Of a stretch of DNA of 23,687 bases, positions 16,319 to 23,614 are shown in pieces (the stretch's first letter is position 1; every line of letters begins with the position of its first letter). The stretch comes from Planctomycetota bacterium (GTDB taxonomy: Bacteria > Planctomycetota > Phycisphaerae > Sedimentisphaerales > Anaerobacaceae): assembly GCA_013202635.1 (NCBI GenBank), contig JABMRO010000484.1, positions 1 through 23,687 on the forward strand, in the 5' to 3' direction. The notes under the pieces were generated by a model that was given only the letters and a program-made list of their open reading frames with translations, made no database searches and had not been told where the DNA came from. The position numbers were made by a program, and so were the translations under genes.

Positions 16319-17500
16319 ATGTTAAATAATCCTATCTATCGTCGTGATTTTCTTGAGAGGCTGGGTAAGGTCTCATTGGGGACGGTTGTGGCCGGCGGCC
16401 TGCCTGTATGGGCGGGGGACACCCGTATTGAACAAGAGCGAAAAACATGGCAGCCTGTCTCGGAACGAAAGGTGCGTGTTGGAATTGTCGGTTATGGTGT
16501 ATGCCGCTTTGGGGCCGCCTTCGGCTTCCAGGATCATCCGAACGTTGACGTAGTTGCGGTCAGCGATTTAATTCCCGAGCGAAGGCAGGCGCTGATGAAG
16601 GCCTGTCGATGCGACAAGTCATATGAATCGTTAGAGATTTTGGTTAAAGATAAAAAAATTGAGGCGGTGTTTGTCGCGACTGACGCGCCGAGCCATGCGC
16701 GGCACTGCATTGAGGTTCTCAAGCACGGCAAGCATGTGATGACCGCTGTACCGGCGGTTTTTGGATCGATAGAAGATGCCGAGAAGCTTCTGGAAACAGT
16801 GCAGACAACCGGCTTGAAATATATGATGGCCGAGACGAGCTGTTTTCGTGCCGACTGCTACGGCATGCGGCAAATCTACCGGGCCGGGGGGTTCGGTCGG
16901 CTCATCTACTCAGAGGGAGAGTATTATCACTACCATGCCAAGCCGATTGGCTCATTTAAAGGCTGGCGTATCGGCCTGCCGCCCTTATGGTACCCTACAC
17001 ATTCCACCGCGTACTACGTTGGAGTGACCGGCAAGCGATTCACCTCAGTATCATGTGTCGGTTTCAACGCGGGATTCGATGCCTATCGGCCCGGTGCCAA
17101 CAAGTACAACAATCCTTTCACGGACGAGGTCGCTCTGTTCAAGACCAGCGAAGGCGGCTCGTCTCGAATGCTTATGTGCAAGGGTATCCACAAACTTATT
17201 GTCGAAAGGGGACGCGTATTTGGTGAGCGAGGATGGATGGACGGTACGGAATATCACGGGGCTTCTAAGGAGCTTGGCGATACGACCCGTCCGCCGCTTC
17301 CGCCCGGAGTGCCCGCCGGCGGGCATGGTGGTTCACACGGGCGTTTGACCGATGAGTTTATCACCTCAATTCTCCAGGATCGGGAACCGATGGTTAACAT
17401 CTATGAGGCACTTGCGATGACTGTGCCTGGCATTGTCGCTCATAAGTCGGCTCTTAAGAACGGCCAGATGCTAAAGATTCCGCAATACGTCCGGCGCTGA
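16319..17500 (+). CDS. Tat-exported Gfo/Idh/MocA-family oxidoreductase
   Basis: A 393-residue NAD(P)-dependent oxidoreductase of the glucose-fructose oxidoreductase family. The N-terminus IYRRDFLERLGKVSLG holds a twin-arginine motif (R8-R9-D-F-L) followed by a hydrophobic stretch to about residue 33, so it is predicted to be exported with cofactor bound, as is known for glucose-fructose oxidoreductase. The Rossmann domain starts at VRVGIVGYGVCRFGAAFGFQ, with GYGVCRFG in place of the usual GxGxxG. AVFVATDAPSHARHCIEVLK and KHVMTAVPAVF follow, where the usual E-K-P motif reads T-A-V-P. The C-terminal domain has YSEGEYYHYHAK and HSTAYYVGVTGKRF. Planctomycetota carry many such proteins of unknown substrate. 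It has its own promoter and the Shine-Dalgarno GAAGGAGGT about 7 nt before the ATG. Confidence 0.9.
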   Translation: MLNNPIYRRDFLERLGKVSLGTVVAGGLPVWAGDTRIEQERKTWQPVSERKVRVGIVGYGVCRFGAAFGFQDHPNVDVVAVSDLIPERRQALMKACRCDKSYESLEILVKDKKIEAVFVATDAPSHARHCIEVLKHGKHVMTAVPAVFGSIEDAEKLLETVQTTGLKYMMAETSCFRADCYGMRQIYRAGGFGRLIYSEGEYYHYHAKPIGSFKGWRIGLPPLWYPTHSTAYYVGVTGKRFTSVSCVGFNAGFDAYRPGANKYNNPFTDEVALFKTSEGGSSRMLMCKGIHKLIVERGRVFGERGWMDGTEYHGASKELGDTTRPPLPPGVPAGGHGGSHGRLTDEFITSILQDREPMVNIYEALAMTVPGIVAHKSALKNGQMLKIPQYVRR

Positions 17501-17577
17501 GGTTAAAGAAGATATCCTCCGGATACAACTTTTGGCTTTAAGTTTATTATCACTTAAGGACATTAAGCTGATTATTA

Positions 17578-17799
17578 TCAAGCCGTTCGTACCGCCACAG
17601 ACGACCGCTTTATCCGCTTTTCGATATCGGCCATAACATCAGGCAGAATCTCTCCAATGCGCTCCGGCTCGCAAGTCCGTAGTTTCTTATTCACCACTGA
17701 ACTTACCTGTTCAGAATGTTCAGAAGGCATCCTGACCTTTTGCTCTGAATCAGCCGAAAGGGCAGAATCGTTAAATCCACTTGATAAGTCATTACGCAT
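17578..17799 (-). CDS. Small hydrophilic protein, unknown
   Basis: A 73-residue, polar, charged protein with no signal or membrane segment and no motif that I recognise. The C-terminal part (EILPDVMADIEKRIKRSS) could form an amphipathic helix. Its ATG overlaps the end of the upstream lipoprotein gene by 8 nt (the shared bases read ATGCGTAA on the minus strand), so the two look translationally coupled and form a small unit. This coupling is the main reason to regard it as a real gene. Position in the accessory island suggests a phage- or element-derived gene. Confidence 0.5.
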   Translation of the reverse strand: MRNDLSSGFNDSALSADSEQKVRMPSEHSEQVSSVVNKKLRTCEPERIGEILPDVMADIEKRIKRSSVAVRTA

Positions 17800-18400
17800 T
17801 AGTTTTTATCTCCGCTACGATTTGACGGGTCGGGGGGGATTGGTTCTGGTGGGCATGTTTGAAAGCAGAGGTCGAAGAAGCGTTTTGTTTTTTGAAAAGC
17901 TCGTTGCCGGTGATAATCTCTTTGAGGGCTTTTGATTTTGTCCGGGTTTGTCGTAAAAATCCGACAGCTCTTGAACCATAAACACCGCCCAGTAACGCAC
18001 AGATACCTATACCCAGCTCCAGCATAGAGTCGGCCACTTCCCATGCATCCGGCCGCTCGGCTCCCTGCTGCAATGCTGTGCGGGCAAGCTGCCGGTTCGA
18101 TTCGGCCAGCACATCTTCGGCAGTCTCGGACCGTGGAAATTCTTTCGGCAGACCAAAATAAGAGCTGAACGCCCGGCTCTGCACTTCACTTAGCTGCGTC
18201 AGTGCCTTCAATTGTTCCGAGGCGTTTTCGTCCTTTGCGGTATCAACGGCAATCGTGGTTGTTCGGCTGTGCAGCCAGGCGTTCTGCTTTTGTGTCTCGG
18301 TCGGTGCAAAACGCAGACTGTCACAGCCCATGGAAAAAAGGCATATAAATACGCAGCCAAAAAGTCTTGTGCTTTTTTGTATTTCGATTTTTTTCATCAT
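17792..18400 (-). CDS. Putative lipoprotein with an internal membrane segment, phage-like
   Basis: A 202-residue protein of unknown function. A lipoprotein signal is seen at the N-terminus: basic start, hydrophobic core and FSMGC, with C26 as the likely lipidated residue. Residues about 30-120 are polar and helical (KDENASEQLKALTQLSEVQS). A hydrophobic Gly-rich helix, ELGIGICALLGGVYGSRAVG, follows, then a basic segment ending ELFKKQ and a polar tail. The arrangement resembles small envelope proteins of phage lysis or structural cassettes, but no named family is evident to me. The minus-strand Shine-Dalgarno AAGGAG lies 4 nt before the first ATG and 7 nt before the second, so Met2 may be the true start. 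It overlaps the 73-residue gene by 8 nt and is divergent from the SPL-like gene. Confidence 0.65.
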   Translation of the reverse strand: MMKKIEIQKSTRLFGCVFICLFSMGCDSLRFAPTETQKQNAWLHSRTTTIAVDTAKDENASEQLKALTQLSEVQSRAFSSYFGLPKEFPRSETAEDVLAESNRQLARTALQQGAERPDAWEVADSMLELGIGICALLGGVYGSRAVGFLRQTRTKSKALKEIITGNELFKKQNASSTSAFKHAHQNQSPPTRQIVAEIKTNA

Positions 18401-18414
18401 TTTTCTCCTTAATT

Positions 18415-18444
18415 TTGGATTAACTTGGTGATTTTGCTTATAAT
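18415..18444 (+). promoter_or_regulatory. Possible promoter for the SPL-like gene
   Basis: A perfect TATAAT at 18439-18444 is preceded, after 18 bp, by TTGGAT (18415-18420), which matches the -35 consensus at only 3 of 6 positions. The start would lie near 18451, about 44 nt before the ATG at 18495. It lies in the 94-bp divergent gap shared with the lipoprotein gene. Confidence 0.35.
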
Positions 18445-18494
18445 AACTCTATGCGGAATAAAAAGAGTTTGAACACCAGACAAAAGGTTGGGCT

Positions 18495-19591
18495 ATGGAT
18501 AAAGCGAGAGCATTCAGACCTAAGACTATATTGTTATGGCAAAAAGTTGCAGATGACCCTGAGGCACAACGAATTATAGAGTTATTTCCATCGGCGGATG
18601 TCCAGGTAATACAGCAGCAGGTAAATCCGCCTTTGCCGAATATGTCACCGTCCCAGGCATTACTGGCCGGAAAAAGAACGTTGATGATTGGTGCAACTTC
18701 GTCTTTTGTGAGCAATTTCGATGGCCGGCTTGGCTCAAATGTCCGCTGCTGTCCTTACTACAAATTGGTTCCTCTCTCAAACGGCTGTCCGTACTACTGC
18801 ACATATATTGCTATCTGGCGTTTGTCTATCGCAAATACTCCCCATTCATTAAAATCAACATCAATTACGAAACCATGTTCAGGCAAATACGAAAAACCCT
18901 GGCCAATTCTCATGGTAAGATTAGCTTCAATATGGGCGAAATGCTCGACAGTCTCGCACTTGACCACATAACAGGCTTGACGAAAATGTTGATTCCGTTT
19001 TTCTCCGGCTTTTCCAACGGCTTTCTGATGCTGCTGACCAAAAGCAGCAATATCGATAATCTGTTGGCCGTTGAGTCCAACAGTAACACGGTTGTCTCCT
19101 GGAGCCTTAATACATCGCAGATAATCCGGCAACATGAGTCGGGCACAGCCGACCTTGATGAGCGTATCAGAGCGGCCAAACAATGCCAGGACCACGGCTA
19201 TCGAATCCGGGTTCGAATTGATCCCGGCATTCTCTATCCGAAATGGCAGGACGGATATGCCGATTTAATCCAAAAAACCTTAACTGCCATCAAGCCTGAG
19301 AACATAACACTCGGTATGTTGAGGCTTCTGCCCGGCCATTTTAACCTTGCTGCAGGTGCGTATGGCGACCGTGCTCGAAAGCTCCGGGATTATAAATTTG
19401 TCAAAGGGGCTTCGGATGGCAAACTCCGCTATCAGCCAAAACAACGTATCGAATTCTATAATTTCTTAATTGATACCATTCGCAGCTTCGATAAAGACGT
19501 TTCTATCAGTCTTTGCAGAGAAACACCTGAAATATGGAAAAATCTTAAAGACCGCTGTGAACCTAAAAAGTGCAACTGCATTGTGTGGTAA
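18495..19591 (+). pseudogene. Spore photoproduct lyase-like radical SAM gene, split by a 2-bp insertion
   Basis: Two frames together spell one SPL-family radical SAM protein of about 365 residues. In Bacillus this family reverses the spore photoproduct, a thymine dimer; in non-spore-formers the role is less clear. Frame one (18495-18806) runs from RAFRPKTILLWQKVADDPEA through SNFDGRL to LSNGCPYYCTY, giving C98 and C102 of the CX3CX2C cluster motif. Bases 18807-18808 (AT, inside ACATATATTGC) are extra. Skipping them restores TGC, the third cysteine, then YLAFVYRKYSPFIKI and the rest of the protein in the second frame, ending CEPKKCNCIVW, a typical SPL-like tail. The uncorrected frame stops at 18971. 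Everything outside the lesion is well preserved. The gene converges on the methyltransferase gene with 3 bp between them. Confidence 0.85.
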
Positions 19592-19594
19592 CGA

Positions 19595-20491
19595 CTACGC
19601 GATAGAATTTTGTCTTATCATCATTTTTTGGGTTGGGATGTACAAAGAGCTATAATGGGAATAGGTAAAAATTTCACTCATATTTCTTTTAGGATAAATC
19701 TGCTGAACTATTTTTTCAAAATTGTATGATATACCAATTGCTCTGCTTATTTGTTGTACAAGTTCTGCTCGAAATCTGTCTTCTAGAATCAGGATTCTAC
19801 CGTTGAAATTACAAAGTTTCTCTACATTGAATAATCCGAGAACAATGTTCTTGAATCCTTTTCCTTCAATCATTGGTAATAAAGCGTGAGAAAATGTTGT
19901 TATATCATATTTGCCAATATTAGATCTTATACGTTGAAGCTGGCTTAAGTTATCAGGAAAGTCTTTCTGCATACTTATTATTTGACCACGAACCACCTTT
20001 CTATTATATCCATGATGATTTTGAAAATAGTTAGCCAGCATATGCTTGCCTGTACCAAGGCAAAGGCTGCAAGTATCATTCAATATATAATCAACCTCTA
20101 CGCTTTTTCCTTTTGGCCATTCTCCTATATCTTCAAGGTGTTCGAGAAGGCGGACAAGCATATCTGTGATTGCTAAAGAAGTGATTGCTGGTCCGGAGCC
20201 TACCTCTAAAATCCTCAAACGCCCCAATCTAATAGTATTATAAAAATCTTGAGAGGTAATATATTTAAAAAGGTTGTTTTGTGTCTGGAAGTAGTGCCTG
20301 CTGAAAAATCTTATTAGGTATACTCTCATAGCTGCCGGGCTTTTTGGATACCGTATCTCATCTTTTGAAACATTGCCCATAGGCAGATTAGATATTTGAC
20401 GTCTTAGTATTGATTTTATAAGATCACTTAATTGCCATATGCCATCTGGGCATAATTCTTGTAGCAATGAATCCATCAAAGTATTGTTCAT
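19595..20491 (-). CDS. SAM-dependent methyltransferase-like protein, AT-rich
   Basis: A 298-residue protein with a Rossmann-type SAM-binding motif I, ILEVGSGPAI, at residues 94-103, followed by an acidic strand (EVDYILND, about 132-139) in the place of motif II. A CSLC pair (C141, C144) follows directly. The N-terminal 80 residues are helical and basic, with no motif that I know. The C-terminal part has ILILEDRFRAELVQQ, which fits a late strand of the fold. Substrate unknown; an RsmB/Rsm22-like RNA target or a small molecule are both possible. Base use is visibly more AT-rich than the genes to the left, so recent transfer is likely. An AAGGAT lies about 8 nt before the ATG on the minus strand. 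It is convergent with the SPL-like gene. Confidence 0.65.
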   Translation of the reverse strand: MNNTLMDSLLQELCPDGIWQLSDLIKSILRRQISNLPMGNVSKDEIRYPKSPAAMRVYLIRFFSRHYFQTQNNLFKYITSQDFYNTIRLGRLRILEVGSGPAITSLAITDMLVRLLEHLEDIGEWPKGKSVEVDYILNDTCSLCLGTGKHMLANYFQNHHGYNRKVVRGQIISMQKDFPDNLSQLQRIRSNIGKYDITTFSHALLPMIEGKGFKNIVLGLFNVEKLCNFNGRILILEDRFRAELVQQISRAIGISYNFEKIVQQIYPKRNMSEIFTYSHYSSLYIPTQKMMIRQNSIA

Positions 20492-20569
20492 TGAAAATAT
20501 CCTTCAATATAAGTTTTTTTATCTTACGACTAAATAATGATTGATATGTTATGGTTTTACTTACAAACA

Positions 20570-20797
20570 TCAAAAGGTATCTTTAACTTTCTCGGCTTTG
20601 GATAAATCCTTTTCAACTGCCTGCAATCTGTACTCGTATGAAATGCTTTTGCTCCAGAGCGATTCGAGCTTTTGCTCAAAATTCCGCTGGCATTGCAGCA
20701 GCATACCCACATCACGCTGGAGCAAATCAAGCTGTCTTTGCAGGTTGACCCAGCTGCCCACAATCAAAGAAGCCAAAAGCACGAGCTGAACCAGCAC
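20570..20797 (-). CDS. Small membrane-anchored coiled-coil protein, phage-like, start uncertain
   Basis: A protein of at least 75 residues with a hydrophobic N-terminal helix (VLVQLVLLASLIVGSW) and a polar heptad-rich rest (LQRQLDLLQRDVGMLL, ending QAVEKDLSKAE) that should form a coiled coil. This helix-plus-coil plan is common for small holin- or spanin-like proteins in phage lysis cassettes. The start used is a GTG at 20797. The frame stays open further upstream to a TAA at 20870-20872 and includes GDHVVNRQINVSV just before the helix, which reads like real protein, but no ATG, GTG or TTG is available there. The true N-terminus may be lost or have an unusual start. It is divergent from the recombinase gene, whose ATG lies 108 bp away. 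Confidence 0.5.
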   Translation of the reverse strand: MLVQLVLLASLIVGSWVNLQRQLDLLQRDVGMLLQCQRNFEQKLESLWSKSISYEYRLQAVEKDLSKAEKVKDTF

Positions 20798-20905
20798 AGA
20801 GACATTTATCTGCCTGTTAACAACGTGATCGCCGGTAAAAACTGGTAGAAATATGCTGATAAAGTCCCATTAAATTAAGGCCGATAAATAAAAAGGAGAA
20901 ATAAA

Positions 20906-21724
20906 ATGGGCGAGCTACAATCTCAAGTGGACGAATGGCTTTTGTACTGCCGACGCAGCTATTCTGCGGTGACTGTCAAGATGTATAGTTGTGTTATAGG
21001 ACAGTTGTTGCAGCACATAGCGTCCAACGGCAAACAACTATCGTCACATGCTATAGAAAACTTTCTTGATAGTAAAATCAATGCTGGTGGAAGTAAGTCT
21101 CAGTTTAATACGTATCGTATTGTCATTTGCAGTTTTTGCAGTTGGAGGCAACGAAAGTATGAAATCAAAAGTCCTGCAAATAAAGTTCCCCGTATTAAAA
21201 CAGGTTCCTCCAAGTCGAGAGTATTATCCCAGGACGAATATAAATCCGTTGTAAATTTTGTTAGTGGGATGGATCGTGACATTTTGCAATTTATTGGCAA
21301 CACTGGACTGCGACGAACTGAATTTGCAGTTTTGAAATGGGGCGATATAGACCAGCAGCTAAAATATATTCGTGTTACTGGCAAAGGCAACAAGATACGA
21401 ATCGTCCCGCTTAATGAAATCTGCCGTGACATCATACTAAAATACAAGCGTTTGGAAGACAACGAGCCGTTTCAACCATCGCAGTTATACTGGGGACCAG
21501 AGGGAATCTCGTGGATTTGCCGTAGAACCTGCCGTAAAACAGGTATGAAAAAGTTTGGAGCCCATGCAATAAGACATTATTTTGCAACACAACTCATCCG
21601 CAAAGGAGTTAGCATATACAAAGTCTCAAAGCTGCTCGGCCATGCCAGCATAAAAACAACTGAGAGCATTTATATTCATTTGGTTCCTGTGGATTTATAC
21701 GGAATTACAGATGTTTTGGATTAG
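20906..21724 (+). CDS. Tyrosine recombinase / integrase (XerC/D-like size)
   Basis: A 272-residue site-specific recombinase with both expected domains: an N-terminal SAM-like core-binding domain (about 5-85, beginning QVDEWLLYCRRSYSAVTVKMY) and the catalytic domain (about 105-272). All active-site residues are visible: R136 in TGLRRTEF, a Lys in the TGKGNK beta hairpin near 160, H220 and R223 in HAIRHYFA, H246 in LLGHAS and nucleophile Y256 in ESIYIH. It is too short to hold a lambda-type arm-binding domain and I do not see the extra helix of integron IntI. A Shine-Dalgarno AAGGAG lies 7 nt before the ATG. It sits in an AT-rich accessory stretch between a phage-like remnant and dinB, so it probably mobilised, or still mobilises, part of this island. 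Confidence 0.9.
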   Translation: MGELQSQVDEWLLYCRRSYSAVTVKMYSCVIGQLLQHIASNGKQLSSHAIENFLDSKINAGGSKSQFNTYRIVICSFCSWRQRKYEIKSPANKVPRIKTGSSKSRVLSQDEYKSVVNFVSGMDRDILQFIGNTGLRRTEFAVLKWGDIDQQLKYIRVTGKGNKIRIVPLNEICRDIILKYKRLEDNEPFQPSQLYWGPEGISWICRRTCRKTGMKKFGAHAIRHYFATQLIRKGVSIYKVSKLLGHASIKTTESIYIHLVPVDLYGITDVLD

Positions 21725-22170
21725 TTGACGGTTGTTGGCCATTCCGTGCTACTTTGCTGGGCTAAGTCATCGAGGAATGGGGATTTATTCTTTGCTAAAT
21801 TGTCATCACTATACGATATTAATCAAGATAAAAAAATTCTCTGGTATAGAGGATTACTTTGTATAGATAATGCTACGTCAGAGACGTGCAGAGACATAAA
21901 TCAGAGAATCGCCGTTTTCAGGCCTTTCCCTGAGATAGAATTCTATGCGAAATTTTTTTTTCCGCAATCGAAACTTCCGTCAAAAGTCTTATACGCGTGC
22001 GAGTTAGTCGCAGCTCTAAAACGTTATTCTTTCGTCTCTCGTCGCACAACAGCCGTTTTTTACTTTTATCGTGTAATCAACGATTTAACAAAGTATTAAA
22101 TAGTCGGTGATATCCAGCTGAATCTTTTGGCTTCGGAGTTGAGTGTCGGGTGATTTCTATTCTTTTTTCA

Positions 22171-22198
22171 CCGCAGCCTTTTTTGGGTTGCGGTTTTT
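22171..22198 (+). terminator. Rho-independent terminator-like hairpin
   Basis: CCGCAGCC (22171-22178) pairs with GGTTGCGG (22186-22193), with one G-T pair and a T-rich 7-nt loop, followed by a T-run (22194-22198). It lies about 450 bp after the recombinase stop and about 170 bp before dinB, so it could end a transcript from the recombinase side and insulate dinB. Confidence 0.55.
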
Positions 22199-22206
22199 AA
22201 CATGAC

Positions 22207-22235
22207 TTAGCGATAGCTATAAAAATCTGTATAAT
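22207..22235 (+). promoter_or_regulatory. Possible distal dinB promoter
   Basis: TTAGCG (22207-22212) and TATAAT (22230-22235) are 17 bp apart, just after the hairpin terminator. The -10 box is perfect; the -35 box matches 3 of 6 positions. It would give a leader of about 120 nt to dinB. Confidence 0.35.
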
Positions 22236-22279
22236 TCTGTTTCGACGCACCAACCAATAATATTTGTGTTTTTCATTCC

Positions 22280-22308
22280 CTGTTTTATTATACTTAGAAC
22301 GATATAAT
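22280..22308 (+). promoter_or_regulatory. Possible proximal dinB promoter
   Basis: A second perfect TATAAT lies at 22303-22308, with a poor -35 (CTGTTT at 22280-22285, 17 bp away). The implied start near 22315 is about 50 nt before the dinB ATG. No LexA-type palindrome that I know was seen around either candidate, so SOS control cannot be claimed. Confidence 0.35.
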
Positions 22309-22364
22309 TACCATAGCAAAGAACTTGGCAGACTGTTTGTACCTCTTAGAAGGAATAATAGCAA

Positions 22365-23525
22365 ATGGCTGAAAGCCGACAAATCATTCATGTTGATATG
22401 GATGCCTTCTATGCCTCGGTAGAACAGCTCGATAATCCTGATCTGATTGGAAAGGCGGTAATTGTCGGCGGTAATCCCAAAAAACGAGGGGTGGTTAGTG
22501 CAGCATCATATGAAGCACGCAAGTTTGGAGTTCACAGTGCAATGCCTATGTCGCAGGCAGTCAGATTATGTCCAAATGCAATAGTATTACCGGTTCGAAT
22601 GAAACGATATGTGGAACTTTCGCAGCAGATTCATGCTATATTCGAAAAGTTTACACCGCAGATTGAGCCGATATCTCTTGATGAAGCATTTCTGGATGTT
22701 ACGGGCAGCCTTCAATTATTCGGCAGTTCAGAAAAGATCGGCAGAGACATTAAATACCAAATCAAGGAACAGTTAGGTCTGGTTGCATCAGTTGGCATAG
22801 CGACTAATAAATTTCTTGCAAAACTTGCCTCCGACCTGGATAAGCCAGATGGGTTTGTAGTTATCGCTGAAGAAAACAAACAGCAAATTCTTGATCCGCT
22901 ACCGGTCTCTAAGATATGGGGAGTTGGCAAGGTGACGGAGAAGGCCCTGAAATCGAAAGGAATCAATACGATAGGACAGCTTCGCAAAGCTCCGATAGAT
23001 ACCCTTCGGAGTATTTTTGGCGATCAAGCACCACATATGTTCCGGTTAGCTCAAGGAATAGACAACAGAGAGGTAGAATCAAGCAGAGAAGCCAAAAGTA
23101 TTTCTAGTGAACAGACTTTTGCTACTGATATAACCGACAAGAATATTCTTCTCAATGTGCTGTTAAATCAGGTAGAAGATGTTGCACAAAGGCTAAGGAC
23201 AAACGATTTAGAGGCAAGGACAATAACACTGAAGTTGCGGTATGATGATTTCCGAACAGTTACGAGAGGCAACACATTTGATCATCCGACAAACACAACC
23301 AAGACACTATGGCAGGAAGCTGAAGCAATCTTCTTGAAATGGCATAAGAAATCTGCGGGTGCCATCAGATTGTTAGGATTTGGGGCCTCTGGTTTACAGG
23401 AGGCCGGGAGCGGCCAGCATCAGCTGTTTTCTGAGCCTGATCACGACAAGCAGAAAAGGCTGGATGAGGCATTTGACAGGATTAGAGACAAATTTGGACA
23501 CGATGTTCTTAGAAGAGGAAAATAA
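22365..23525 (+). CDS. dinB: DNA polymerase IV (Y-family translesion polymerase)
   Basis: A 386-residue error-prone polymerase that copies past damaged template bases. Seen: palm motif HVDMDAFYASVEQ with D11, the conserved YEARKFGVHSAMPM, catalytic D106-E107 in SLDEAFLDVTGS, and SVGIATNKFLAKLASDLDKP. The helix-hairpin-helix region (about 175-225, IWGVGKVTEKALKSKGI) and the little-finger domain (about 240-350) follow. Near the C-terminus, HQLFSEP resembles the beta-clamp-binding motif of this family. Length is slightly above the E. coli enzyme (351) and close to many other bacterial DinB proteins. An AGAAGGA lies about 9 nt before the ATG. It is intact, and follows the recombinase island on the same strand behind a hairpin terminator and two promoter candidates. 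Confidence 0.96.
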   Translation: MAESRQIIHVDMDAFYASVEQLDNPDLIGKAVIVGGNPKKRGVVSAASYEARKFGVHSAMPMSQAVRLCPNAIVLPVRMKRYVELSQQIHAIFEKFTPQIEPISLDEAFLDVTGSLQLFGSSEKIGRDIKYQIKEQLGLVASVGIATNKFLAKLASDLDKPDGFVVIAEENKQQILDPLPVSKIWGVGKVTEKALKSKGINTIGQLRKAPIDTLRSIFGDQAPHMFRLAQGIDNREVESSREAKSISSEQTFATDITDKNILLNVLLNQVEDVAQRLRTNDLEARTITLKLRYDDFRTVTRGNTFDHPTNTTKTLWQEAEAIFLKWHKKSAGAIRLLGFGASGLQEAGSGQHQLFSEPDHDKQKRLDEAFDRIRDKFGHDVLRRGK

Positions 23526-23596
23526 CCGCTTTCAACACGTCTTAGCGATGGCCATATGTAACAGATGTCTGGATTTGCTCACCCTTGATTTTAGCG

Positions 23597-23614
23597 AAAA
23601 AACGAAGGTTTTTT
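23597..23614 (+). terminator. Weak terminator-like hairpin after dinB
   Basis: AAAAAAC (23597-23603) pairs with GTTTTTT (23608-23614) across a GAAG loop, about 70 bp after the dinB stop. The stem is almost all A-T, so it is weak. The rest of 23526-23687 shows no gene that I can support. Confidence 0.3.

Larger units (their letters stand above)
21725..22364 (+). other. AT-rich stretch without a convincing gene between the recombinase and dinB
   Basis: This 640-bp stretch holds no recognisable gene. One + strand frame, 21725-22099, is open for 124 codons from a TTG that abuts the recombinase stop; it has no Shine-Dalgarno and no recognisable motif, so it may be a small unknown gene or chance. 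Short direct repeats occur: GTATAGA at 21844 and 21861, and CAGAGAC at 21879 and 21889 with CAGAGA again at 21902. A terminator-like hairpin (22171-22193) and two TATAAT-type promoter candidates follow. Short repeats next to a tyrosine recombinase could be binding or attachment sites, but no matching copy was found on the other side of the gene. Confidence 0.4.

Noticed and set aside
17513..17525. TATCC-TCC-GGATA hairpin after the Gfo/Idh/MocA gene
   Set aside because: A 5-bp stem with a 3-nt loop and only a short T-run after a gap; too weak to list as a terminator.
18795..18815. Programmed ribosomal frameshift in the SPL-like gene
   Set aside because: A 2-base skip at this site has no slippery heptamer or downstream stem that I can see, and the family is normally in one frame; mutation or error is simpler.
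20906..22364. Integron (intI with attC cassettes)
   Set aside because: The recombinase has the size of XerC/D-like proteins, I see no IntI-specific insertion, and no array of attC-like sites is present downstream.
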